From: Bradyrhizobium sp. CSA207
GTDB taxonomy: Bacteria > Pseudomonadota > Alphaproteobacteria > Rhizobiales > Xanthobacteraceae
Assembly: GCF_029051685.1 (NCBI RefSeq)
Contig: NZ_JAACFT010000011.1
Coordinates: 124,001 to 188,000 of the forward strand
Direction: 5' to 3'
DNA length: 64,000 bases
A program made the position numbers and the translations under genes. This document shows positions 28,826-36,367 of this stretch, piece after piece; position 1 is the first letter of the stretch, and the number at the start of each line of letters is the position of its first letter. The notes under the pieces were generated by a model, which saw only the letters and a list, made by a program, of their open reading frames with translations, ran no database searches and was not told the origin of the DNA.

Positions 28826-29257
28826 CTAGTCGCCCCGCGCCAGCAGCTCGTCCAATTTTGCAAGAAACTGCTTCCAGCCGGCGTGTGCGCCGCCATAGGC
28901 CTGCTTCTGGGTGGGACGGAAGCCCGCCTGCTCCACGCGCAAATGCGTGCCCGCGCCCGTCGGCGTCAGCGTGAAGGTCACGACGCTCTTCAAATCAAAC
29001 GCCGCGTCCTCATGCGTGAAATTCCAGGTGTAGGCCAGCGATCGCTGCGGTTCGATGGCGAGGACCTCGCAATCGAGCACGCCGCCCCACTCGCCGCGAA
29101 GATTGAAGCGATGGCCGACGGTGGGCTTGAAGTCGTTCTTCATCAGCCACTCCTCGATCAGGTGCGGCTGCGTCAGCGCGCGCCAGATCCGCTCCGGCGG
29201 AAAGGCAAATTCGCGCTCGATGGTGACGGAACGGGTTTCAGTCTCAGCTTCGGTCAT
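28826..29257 (-). CDS. SRPBCC (AHSA1-like) domain protein
   Basis: The 143-residue protein begins MTEAETETRSVTIEREF and has the START/AHSA1 pattern FPPERIWRALTQPHLIEEWL, with a C-terminal helix GWKQFLAKLDELLA. Such proteins bind hydrophobic ligands. The partner ArsR gene overlaps it by ATGA. It is typical of the ArsR-SRPBCC pairs common in rhizobia. No catalytic role is implied. Confidence 0.9.
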   Translation of the reverse strand: MTEAETETRSVTIEREFAFPPERIWRALTQPHLIEEWLMKNDFKPTVGHRFNLRGEWGGVLDCEVLAIEPQRSLAYTWNFTHEDAAFDLKSVVTFTLTPTGAGTHLRVEQAGFRPTQKQAYGGAHAGWKQFLAKLDELLARGD

Positions 29258-29577
29258 TGGTCCATCCTCTTCAGGAGATCGTCGAGGGCGTCGAGCCGGT
29301 TCTGCCAGAACCCGGCCATCTGGCTGGTCCAGTCGATCAGCGGATTCAGCGCGCCGGGCTGCGCGCTGTAGTGCGTCTGCCGCCCCTCGTGACGGTCGCG
29401 CACCAGCCCGGCCAGCTTCAGCGCGCCGAGATGTTTCGAGACCGCCGGCTGGGAAACGCCGGATAGCGCCGTCAGGGCCCCGACCGTCTGCTCGCCCTCG
29501 CGGCACAGCCGCTCGAAGATCGCCCGCCGGGTGGGATCGGCGAGCGTCCTGAACAGAAGATCGGGGGCGGTGGACAT
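29254..29577 (-). CDS. ArsR-family transcriptional regulator
   Basis: The 107-residue winged-helix protein has LADPTRRAIFERL and the recognition helix SGVSQPAVSKHLGALKLAGL (about 39-58), with RDRHEGRQTHYSAQPGAL forming the wing. It lacks the CxC metal-binding motif of arsenic sensors, so the signal is not a thiophilic metal. It starts a four-gene operon and has two operator-like dyads directly upstream, suggesting autorepression. Confidence 0.92.
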   Translation of the reverse strand: MSTAPDLLFRTLADPTRRAIFERLCREGEQTVGALTALSGVSQPAVSKHLGALKLAGLVRDRHEGRQTHYSAQPGALNPLIDWTSQMAGFWQNRLDALDDLLKRMDQ

Positions 29578-29584
29578 GTGGAAT

Positions 29585-29629
29585 CCATAACCAGCAAGTT
29601 ATGGGTTAAACTAATAACTGCAGAGTTAT
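29585..29629. promoter_or_regulatory. Tandem operator-like dyads upstream of arsR
   Basis: The first dyad is CCATAAC-N6-GTTATGG at 29585-29604. The second is ATAAC-N6-GTTAT at 29614-29629 (arms ATAACT/AGTTAT). Their centres are 27 bases apart, and the first ends 8 bases before the ATG. ArsR-family repressors bind such AT-rich dyads, and the two copies share the same half-site and spacer. Confidence 0.65.
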
Positions 29630-29691
29630 GGGTGAGTCAAGTGCGATGCGGATCAGTTGGGATGAGGTCTTGTTTCGCGGCGAAATCTTAG

Positions 29692-29805
29692 ACCCTCATG
29701 GTGAGGAGCCCGCCAAAGCGGGCGTCTCGAACCATGCAGGCCGAGCACTTTCATGGCATCCCAAGTGCCATATGCGATTGCCCTGCCCGCAAGCGGGGGA
29801 GGGAG
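29692..29805. repeat. Palindromic repeat remnants
   Basis: A half-unit of the CTCATGGTGAGGAGC family occupies 29692-29740 (stem CCCGCCAAAGCGGG). A short hairpin CCCTGCCCGCAAGCGGGGGAGGG lies at 29781-29803. The region lies between the arsR promoter and the DsrE-like gene and holds no gene I can support. Confidence 0.7.
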
Positions 29806-29836
29806 CGCACCGAATTCGCGGAAGCGTTAGTGGCCC

Positions 29837-30286
29837 TCAGGGCCGCAGATAGAGATAGCCCTGCGACTGCAGCTCGGCCAGGCGGACCACGCCGCCCTTC
29901 TCCGCGCTGACGAAGCCCGGCAGCAGATCCGTCAGCGTGACGTTCTGCGCCTTCATCGTGTTGCCGCAGGCGGCGAGCTCGACGCCGTCCCTGGAGAAAT
30001 CGCCGACACGCTTGCTGACATCAGGGTTGGCCTGCGCGGAGTGAAACGCCTTCAGCGCCGGACCGTGGATCACCAACGCGATCGTCACGTGCTCGGGGCC
30101 GCCGACGCCGTCGATGTGGTTCTGGATGTTGCCGAGCACGAAATTGACCTTCTCGGCGTCGCTGAGATGGTAGACGACCTTGAGCTTGTTGGCCGCACCG
30201 GTTTCGGTCGCGGCCTCGGCGCGGGATGTCGCAAACGCCGCGCCCAAGGCCGAGACTGCGCTCCAAAGGATGTTCCGGCGGTTCAT
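29837..30286 (-). CDS. DsrE/DsrF-like protein, exported
   Basis: The 149-residue protein has an N-terminal signal region MNRRNILWSAVSALGAAF with twin Arg and an AEA-type cleavage region. A DsrE-like fold follows (KLKVVYHLSDAEKVNFVLGNIQNHID, then VELAACGNTMKAQ with the Cys expected in this family). A GGGAGA lies 6 bases before the ATG at 30286. A longer frame to 30325 lacks an RBS. The family handles sulfur or acts as small-molecule binding proteins. Role here is unknown. Confidence 0.8.
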   Translation of the reverse strand: MNRRNILWSAVSALGAAFATSRAEAATETGAANKLKVVYHLSDAEKVNFVLGNIQNHIDGVGGPEHVTIALVIHGPALKAFHSAQANPDVSKRVGDFSRDGVELAACGNTMKAQNVTLTDLLPGFVSAEKGGVVRLAELQSQGYLYLRP

Positions 30287-30326
30287 GGCGATCTCCCTCG
30301 ACTGGCCTGACTTTGCCGCACGCACA

Positions 30327-30947
30327 TCACTTGTGGCGCAGTTCAGCGAGTTCCTTGCGATCGGTCACGAGCGAAGCGCACTCGCTGTTGTCGGTGCGGT
30401 CGAGGCGGAAAATCTTGTCGTCGACGCCGGCCACCAGCGATCGCTCGGCGTCGTCATCTGGCTTGTTGTTCTGCCAGACCCGTACCTGCTCGAGCCGAAT
30501 GATCGCGGACTTGTTGTCCTTTGACAGCGCCACCCCGATGCCGCCGCCCTCGCAGTCGACGCCGCAGCCGAGGCGAACGTCGTTGCCGTCCTTCGCGAAC
30601 ACCACGTGACCGCACGAACCGCTGGAATCGAAATCGCCGGAGCGGTGGCGGTATCTGAAGCCGAGCCGAAAGGAGCTGTGCAGCTGCTTGTCTTCCTTGT
30701 CGTATTCCGCCGAGACCAGCAGCTTCATTGACGCGACCTTCTGCTTCGGATGCCGCGCCAGATGCTCGGCATCGTAGCGGCGGACGAAGCAGGCATAGGC
30801 CTTGTCGCTGGGCAGCCCTGCGTACATCCGCGCGTTGAAGGTTTCGGCTTCGGCCTTGCTGGCCTCGCGAATGTCGTCGGCCTCCGCGGCATGCCCGGCA
30901 CCGCTGAGTGCGGCAAAGATGACCGCGACGAAAAGAACGAGCTTCAT
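30327..30947 (-). CDS. Secreted protein of unknown function
   Basis: The 206-residue protein starts MKLVLFVAVIFAALSGAGHA, a signal peptide. The mature part has paired Cys (SSGSCGHVV, LGCGVDCEGGG) and no recognisable domain to me. The start at 30947 uses the ATG of the signal peptide, and a longer reading to 31064 has no support. It is followed 40 bases later by the DsrE-like gene on the same strand. Function unknown. Confidence 0.7.
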   Translation of the reverse strand: MKLVLFVAVIFAALSGAGHAAEADDIREASKAEAETFNARMYAGLPSDKAYACFVRRYDAEHLARHPKQKVASMKLLVSAEYDKEDKQLHSSFRLGFRYRHRSGDFDSSGSCGHVVFAKDGNDVRLGCGVDCEGGGIGVALSKDNKSAIIRLEQVRVWQNNKPDDDAERSLVAGVDDKIFRLDRTDNSECASLVTDRKELAELRHK

Positions 30948-31285
30948 GATCGCACCGAATGCGGGAGCAGCAATTGGCCCGACCGCGATGGGCGGCGCGG
31001 ACCGGTTTGCCGTTAGTCGCGCGCCCAACGCGGCGCGTTCACGCTCGCAAGTCCGCGATGTCATCGCCGCGGCACAGGGATTATATAGATGACGCCGTGC
31101 GGCGCGTTAGTCGCGGGTCGGGCCAGGAAGGTTCAATCGACGTGGAGCCGTCAGACTTTGGAACTCGATATCGGCGATCTCTTCGACGTTGTCCGGGTTC
31201 GTCAATGTGATAGCCTTCACAGACGATTGCTTCTCGAAGTCGTAGGCTGGGGCCGCCTCTTGGCAAGTTTGTGGAGTGCCCCGCA
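30948..31285. other. Intergenic region upstream of the cyclase gene
   Basis: This 338-base stretch between divergent genes contains two CGTTAGTCGCG copies (31011, 31105) and an AT-rich run TTATATAGAT at 31081. I see no gene or repeat of the main families. It must hold the promoters of the flanking genes, but I could not assign them. Confidence 0.3.
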
Positions 31286-32833
31286 ATGGGCGAAATTCGC
31301 AACTTCAAATCCGGAAGCCACGATGAGCCGCCGTCAAGCGGCAGGATGCCTCGTCGTCTTGCCGCGATCATTGTCGGTGACATTGCTTCCTACAGCCGCT
31401 TGATGCAGGCCGACGAGGAAGGCACGCATGTTCGCGTCAAGCGGATCGAGCGGGATCTCATCGAGCCCAGTATCGTCGAGCACCATGGAAGCCTGGTGAA
31501 GACGACGGGCGACGGCTTCATCGCTGTTTTCGACAGTCCAGTTGAGGCGGTTCGCTGCAGCATCGTCATCCAGCAAAATCTCATTGGCCGCAACGCCTCG
31601 CTTCCGAAGGAGTCCCGGATCGAATACCGGATCGGAGTCAATCTTGGTGATGTCATCGTAGAGCCGGACGACGTCTATGGTGATGGCGTCAACATCGCCA
31701 CGCGTATCGAGGGTATTGCCGAGCCCGGCCAGGTCTACATCTCAGGTGCGATCTACGAGCAGATCAAGCACAAGGTGGTGTGCGGCTACGAGTCGCTTGG
31801 CGACCGCAAGGTGAAGAACATCACCGATCCCGTGCGCATCTATCGCGTGCTGCCGGACGCGGATGCCGTGGGCAGGACGCGCGGCCGGCGCGAGAATACG
31901 TTGCTATTCCTTCTGGCCCTGACACTGCTCGTTATTGCGAGCGGCGTCCTTTGGTATCTGCTCGTGCAGCCGCGCCTCGGCGAACAGGCTGCGGCTCCTC
32001 CGACGCCGGCTCCGGCCGCATCCTCAACGTCGCAATCCGTGCAAGCCGAACCCGGTTCGTCGACGCAGGCGCCGCAGACAGCACCGGCGGCTTCTCCCTC
32101 GACGGCCGCGGCGCCTGCAAGCGCGCCTTCGCCGGCCCCGTCGCAATCCACGGTGGCGGTCCAGGAGCCGGATATGGTTGCGATCCGCGGCGGCAGTTTC
32201 GCGATGGGCAGCAACGATGACCCGACGGAAAGACCCGTCCACCAGGTCGCGATCAAGCCGTTCGCGATCGGAAAATATCCTGTGACCGTTCGTGAATGGA
32301 ATGAATGTGCGGCAGCGAAGGCGTGCAGCTTTACAGCGATCGGGAAGGAAGATGCCCCCGTCACGAACGTGAGCTGGGCAGACGCCCAGCAATATGCGGG
32401 CTGGCTCGCGCAGGCGACGAAGAAGCCCTACCGCCTTCCCAGTGAAGCGGAATGGGAATATGCGGCGCGTGGGGGAACGCAGACCAAATATTGGTGGGGC
32501 GACAAGCTCCAGCCGGGCATGGCCGGGTGCAAGGATTGCGGTGACGTCGCGGCCGAGCAGCCGGCGAAAGTCGGCAGCTTCAAGCCCAATCCATTCGGGC
32601 TCTACGATATGGGTGGCGGCGTCGATCAGTGGGTCGCCGATTGCTGGCACAGGACCTATCAGGGTGCGCCCAGCGACGGCTCGGCATGGGCCGGTGCCGA
32701 TTGCAGCTCGCATGTGCTGCGCTCGGGATCCTGGAAGAACGATGCGAGGTACGTGCGGCCGTCCAACCGCGATGGCTACGACACCAACGTTCGTTATCCG
32801 ACGCATGGATTCCGCGTCGCGCTCGGTCCTTAA
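31286..32833 (+). CDS. Class III adenylate cyclase fused to FGE-sulfatase (SUMF1) domain
   Basis: The 515-residue protein has a cytosolic class III cyclase domain (about 15-190). The metal Asp residues lie in IIVGDIASYSRLM and TTGDGFIAVF, and GDGVNIATRIE carries the Asn and Arg expected at the active site. One transmembrane helix (LLFLLALTLLVIASGVLWYLL) follows, then a Pro/Ala/Ser-rich linker (about 235-300) and an FGE-sulfatase/SUMF1 domain ending DMGGGVDQWVADCWH and LRSGSWKND. The second domain would be periplasmic. The usual WEW of that motif is DQW here. A GTG 15 bases upstream is an alternative start. Confidence 0.9.
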   Translation: MGEIRNFKSGSHDEPPSSGRMPRRLAAIIVGDIASYSRLMQADEEGTHVRVKRIERDLIEPSIVEHHGSLVKTTGDGFIAVFDSPVEAVRCSIVIQQNLIGRNASLPKESRIEYRIGVNLGDVIVEPDDVYGDGVNIATRIEGIAEPGQVYISGAIYEQIKHKVVCGYESLGDRKVKNITDPVRIYRVLPDADAVGRTRGRRENTLLFLLALTLLVIASGVLWYLLVQPRLGEQAAAPPTPAPAASSTSQSVQAEPGSSTQAPQTAPAASPSTAAAPASAPSPAPSQSTVAVQEPDMVAIRGGSFAMGSNDDPTERPVHQVAIKPFAIGKYPVTVREWNECAAAKACSFTAIGKEDAPVTNVSWADAQQYAGWLAQATKKPYRLPSEAEWEYAARGGTQTKYWWGDKLQPGMAGCKDCGDVAAEQPAKVGSFKPNPFGLYDMGGGVDQWVADCWHRTYQGAPSDGSAWAGADCSSHVLRSGSWKNDARYVRPSNRDGYDTNVRYPTHGFRVALGP

Positions 32834-32849
32834 TGCTGGAGTAGATCTG

Positions 32850-33293
32850 ATGCAGCTCCTTCGTTGCGTTGCGCTATCGGCGGCGCTCGCATTGCTCCCG
32901 GCCGCCGCGCACTCGCAAGGCAAGACCGCCCCCAAGGACGCCAAGCTGTATTTTATCACCCCGCGTGACGGGCAGAAGGTCCGCGGCGCGTTCCTCGTTC
33001 GGTTCGGCTTGCACAACATGGGCGTGACGCATGCCGGCGACGACTACCAGAACGCCGGTCACCATCATTTGCTGGTCGACGTCAACGACCCCATCGACCC
33101 GAAGGAGCCGATCCCGCAGGACAAGTCGCATCTGCATTTCGGCGCAGGGCAGACCGAAACTCTTCTCGAGCTTGCGCCGGGGACGCACACGCTCCAGCTG
33201 GTGCTGGGCGATGCGAAGCACTATCCGTTCGAACCGCCCGTGGTCTCGAGCAAGATCAGCGTTCGGGTCAGGCCGTCCACGTCAGCGCGGTAA
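32850..33293 (+). CDS. DUF4399 domain secreted protein
   Basis: The 147-residue protein has a signal peptide MQLLRCVALSAALALLPAAA and a DUF4399 core (KLYFITPRDGQKV, NAGHHHLLVDVN, HLHFGAGQTETLLEL, PGTHTLQLVLGDAKHYPF). The His clusters are conserved in the family. It starts 16 bases after the cyclase stop with GGAG upstream, so the two are likely co-transcribed. Function unknown. Confidence 0.85.
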   Translation: MQLLRCVALSAALALLPAAAHSQGKTAPKDAKLYFITPRDGQKVRGAFLVRFGLHNMGVTHAGDDYQNAGHHHLLVDVNDPIDPKEPIPQDKSHLHFGAGQTETLLELAPGTHTLQLVLGDAKHYPFEPPVVSSKISVRVRPSTSAR

Positions 33294-33297
33294 CTGA

Positions 33298-34353
33298 TCA
33301 CCGCAAGCTGGCGTTGAACTTGTCCAGCGCCGTCGAGCCCGGGCAAAGCGTGTCCGCCTCCAGCGTGTTGAGCGGGACCTCGACCGTGTTGAGATGCTCG
33401 TGCAAATCTTCCGCGTCGGGATCGACATAGAGCAGGCCGGTGACGATCTGGCCCTTGGCGGCGTGCTTCTGCAGAAAGGTCATGGCGCCGAGCCGGTCGT
33501 GCGGATCGTAGTCCGCATCGATCTTGCGCAGCGCGATTCTGCTGCCGTCATGCTGGTCGACCATCTGCACCGTGCCCGGCGCGTAATCGACCGCGATCGG
33601 ATCGCGGCCCACCAGCACGTCGAGCCGGTTCACTGCGTCATTGTGCTCGCGGACATAGTCGAAACTCTTGGTCGAACCGGCATGGTTGTTGAAAGCGATG
33701 CAGGGGCTGATGACGTCGATGAAGGACGCGCCCTTGTGGCCGATTGCGGCCGCGATCAGCGGTACGAGTTGGCTCTTGTCGCCGGAGAAGCTGCGCGCGA
33801 CGAAGGTCGCACCCAGCTGCAGCGCAATCGCGACGAGGTCGATGGCGTTATCGGTGTTGGTGACGCCCTTCTTGGACTTCGAGCCGCGGTCGGCGGTCGC
33901 CGAGAATTGCCCCTTGGTCAGGCCGTAGACGCCGTTGTTCTCGACGATGTAGGTCATGTTGACGCCGCGCCGGATCGAATGCGCGAACTGGCCGAAGCCG
34001 ATCGAGGCGGAATCACCGTCGCCGGAGACGCCGAGATAGATCAGGTCGCGGTTGGCGAGGTTGGCGCCGGTCAGCACCGACGGCATGCGGCCGTGCACGG
34101 AGTTGAAGCCGTGCGAATTGCCGAGGAAATAGTCCGGCGTCTTCGACGAGCAGCCGATGCCGGAAATTTTCGCCACCCGGTGCGGCTCGATCGACAGCTC
34201 ATAGCAGGCCTCGATGATCGAGGCCGTGATCGAATCGTGGCCGCAGCCGGCGCACAGCGTCGAGATCTTGCCCTCGTAGTCGCGATGGGTGTAGCCGAGC
34301 TCATTCTTCTTCAGCCCCGGGTGATGGAATTTCGGCTTTGCAATGTAGGTCAT
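33298..34353 (-). CDS. korB: 2-oxoacid:ferredoxin oxidoreductase beta subunit
   Basis: The 351-residue beta subunit carries thiamine pyrophosphate and the CxxC/Cys cluster region. Visible are STLCAGCGHDSIT, SGIGCSSKTPDYF, VHGRMPSVLTGA, GVSGDGDSASIGFGQFAHS (TPP Mg2+ site) and NNGVYGLTKGQFS. With the alpha subunit it oxidatively decarboxylates a 2-oxoacid to acyl-CoA, giving electrons to ferredoxin. The start at 34353 is chosen by similarity, because a longer frame to 34494 lies within a repeat. 2-Oxoglutarate is the most likely substrate by family, but is not proved. Confidence 0.9.
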   Translation of the reverse strand: MTYIAKPKFHHPGLKKNELGYTHRDYEGKISTLCAGCGHDSITASIIEACYELSIEPHRVAKISGIGCSSKTPDYFLGNSHGFNSVHGRMPSVLTGANLANRDLIYLGVSGDGDSASIGFGQFAHSIRRGVNMTYIVENNGVYGLTKGQFSATADRGSKSKKGVTNTDNAIDLVAIALQLGATFVARSFSGDKSQLVPLIAAAIGHKGASFIDVISPCIAFNNHAGSTKSFDYVREHNDAVNRLDVLVGRDPIAVDYAPGTVQMVDQHDGSRIALRKIDADYDPHDRLGAMTFLQKHAAKGQIVTGLLYVDPDAEDLHEHLNTVEVPLNTLEADTLCPGSTALDKFNASLR

Positions 34354-34373
34354 GCGAGCACCTGCGTTTCCAA

Positions 34374-34500
34374 GCCCGTCATGGCCGAGCTTGTCCCGGC
34401 CATCCACGTCTTGAGGGCAAGGGAGAAAGGCGTGGATGCCCGGGCATAGGCGAGCGGAAGCGACGCCGTCCTTCGGACGGCTATGCCCGGGCATGGCGAC
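34374..34500. repeat. Palindromic repeat inside the korA-korB operon
   Basis: The unit has GCCCGTCATGGCCGAG and GGCATAGGCGAGCGGAAGC-type arms with CGGGCATAG/CTATGCCCG and CGTCCTTCGGACGG stems. It fills the 166 bases between korA and korB, so a strong hairpin is transcribed between the two subunits. Confidence 0.75.
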
Positions 34501-34519
34501 TGAGAGAGCGAAGCAAACA

Positions 34520-36367
34520 TCATGACACGGCCTTGCGGAGCGGGGTCACCTTGAGGTGATCCTGATGGTCGCCAATGGCTTTTGCGATGAAACGGGCGGT
34601 GATCGGCGAGCCGTCGTAATGCACGATCGGCACCAGCCGCACCGGGTCGATGCCGTTCTCGTTGACGATGAGCTGGCGGAGCTGACTGTCGCGGTTCTGC
34701 TCGACCACATAGACGAAATCGTGCTCGGCGAGGAAGCTGGCGACGCTCGAGTGGAACGGGAAGGCGCGGATGCGCAGGCGGTCGAGCTGATGCCCGCGCG
34801 CCTCGAGTAGCCCGATCGCCTCGTCCATTGCCGGCGAGGTCGAGCCGAAATAGATCACGCCATATTTGGTCGGCCGTTCCGCATTGGCCTGCAGCGGCCG
34901 CGGCACCAGATCCTGCGCGGTCTCGAACTTGCGCATGAGGCGCTGCATGTTGTCGGCATAGACCGAGCCCTCCTCGGAGTAACGTGCGTAGCGATCGCGC
35001 GATGTGCCGCGGGTGAAGTAGGAGCCTTTGGTCGGATGCGTGCCGGGATAGGTGCGGTAGGGGATGCCGTCGCCGTCGACGTCGAGATAGCGTCCGAAGT
35101 CGCGGCCCTCCTCCAGCATCTCCGCTGTCATCACCTTGCCGCGGTCGTACTGTTTTGCGTCGTCCCACTTCAGCGGACGGCAGAGACGGTGGTTCATGCC
35201 GATATCAAGGTCGAGCATCAGGAAGATCGTGGTCTGAAGCCGATCGGCGAGGTCGAAGGCGGCTGCCGCGAACTCGAAGGCTTCCGCCGGATCCTCGGGG
35301 AAGAGCAGCACATGCTTGGTGTCGCCATGCGAGGCATAGGCGCAGGCGATGATGTCGCATTGCTGGGTGCGGGTCGGCATGCCCGTCGAGGGCCCAGCGC
35401 GCTGGATGTTCATGATCACAGCCGGAATCTCGGCGAAATATGACAGCCCGATGAACTCGGTCATCAGGGAGATGCCGGGGCCCGACGTCGCGGTGAAGGC
35501 GCGGGCGCCGTTCCAGGAGGCGCCGATCACGATACCGATCGAAGCAAGCTCGTCCTCGCCCTGCACGATGGCGTATTTCGCCTTGCCGGTCACAGGGTCG
35601 TGCCGGTACTTCTTGCAGTGGCTGGTGAAGGCCTCCGCCACCGAGGAGGACGGCGTGATCGGATACCAGGCGCACACGGTAGCACCGCCATAGACGGCGC
35701 CGAGTGCGGCAGCGCTATTGCCCTCGATGAAGATGCGGTCGCCGACCTTGTCGGACTTCTTGACGCGCAAGCCGATCGGGCATTTCAGGTTTTGCAGCGC
35801 CCAGTCGCGGCCGAGATGCAACGCGTGAACGTTGGAGGAGAGCAGCTTCTCCTTGCCCTTGTACTGCTCGCCGATCAGCTGCTCGATCAGCTTTGGATCC
35901 ATGTCGAGCAGCGCCGAGAGGCTGCCTAGATAGATGATGTTCTTGAACAGCTGACGCTGGCGCGGATCGGTGTAGGTCGAGTTGGTGATCGCGGTTAAGG
36001 GCACACCGATCACGGTGATGTCGCCACGGAATTTGGTCGACGGCATCGGCTTGGTCGAATCGTAGAACAGATAGCCGCCGGGCTCGATGCCGGCGATGTC
36101 CTTGTCCCAGGTTTGCGGATTCATCGCCACCATCATGTCGACGCCGCCGCGGGCGCCGAGATGGCCGCCTTCCGTCACCCGCACCTCGTACCAGGTCGGC
36201 AGGCCCTGGATGTTGGAGGGGAAGATGTTGCGTGGACTCACCGGCACGCCGTGACGCAGGATCGCGCGCGCGAACATTTCGTTGGCGCTGGCCGAACCCG
36301 ATCCGTTGACGTTGGCGAAGCGGACGACGAAGTCGTTTACGCTGCTGATCGGCTTTTTGTCGGACAT
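34520..36367 (-). CDS. korA: 2-oxoacid:ferredoxin oxidoreductase gamma-alpha fusion subunit
   Basis: The 615-residue subunit joins a gamma-type domain (about 1-190: ANVNGSGSASANEMFARAI, TEGGHLGARGGVDMMVAMN) and an alpha domain (about 215-615: AALGAVYGGATVCAWYPITPSSSVAEAF, GPGISLMTEFIGLSYFAEIP, FEFAAAAFDLADRLQTTIF). This is the usual KorA layout. The ATG at 36367 lies 31 bases inside the end of the flavoprotein gene, so the two are coupled. A reading back to 36631 would lie inside that gene and is rejected. Confidence 0.92.
   Translation of the reverse strand: MSDKKPISSVNDFVVRFANVNGSGSASANEMFARAILRHGVPVSPRNIFPSNIQGLPTWYEVRVTEGGHLGARGGVDMMVAMNPQTWDKDIAGIEPGGYLFYDSTKPMPSTKFRGDITVIGVPLTAITNSTYTDPRQRQLFKNIIYLGSLSALLDMDPKLIEQLIGEQYKGKEKLLSSNVHALHLGRDWALQNLKCPIGLRVKKSDKVGDRIFIEGNSAAALGAVYGGATVCAWYPITPSSSVAEAFTSHCKKYRHDPVTGKAKYAIVQGEDELASIGIVIGASWNGARAFTATSGPGISLMTEFIGLSYFAEIPAVIMNIQRAGPSTGMPTRTQQCDIIACAYASHGDTKHVLLFPEDPAEAFEFAAAAFDLADRLQTTIFLMLDLDIGMNHRLCRPLKWDDAKQYDRGKVMTAEMLEEGRDFGRYLDVDGDGIPYRTYPGTHPTKGSYFTRGTSRDRYARYSEEGSVYADNMQRLMRKFETAQDLVPRPLQANAERPTKYGVIYFGSTSPAMDEAIGLLEARGHQLDRLRIRAFPFHSSVASFLAEHDFVYVVEQNRDSQLRQLIVNENGIDPVRLVPIVHYDGSPITARFIAKAIGDHQDHLKVTPLRKAVS

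Noticed and set aside
31011..31115. Repeated CGTTAGTCGCG at 31011 and 31105
   Set aside because: Short and without symmetry or conserved spacing. A third partial copy at 48420 suggests chance or remnant of a wider repeat.
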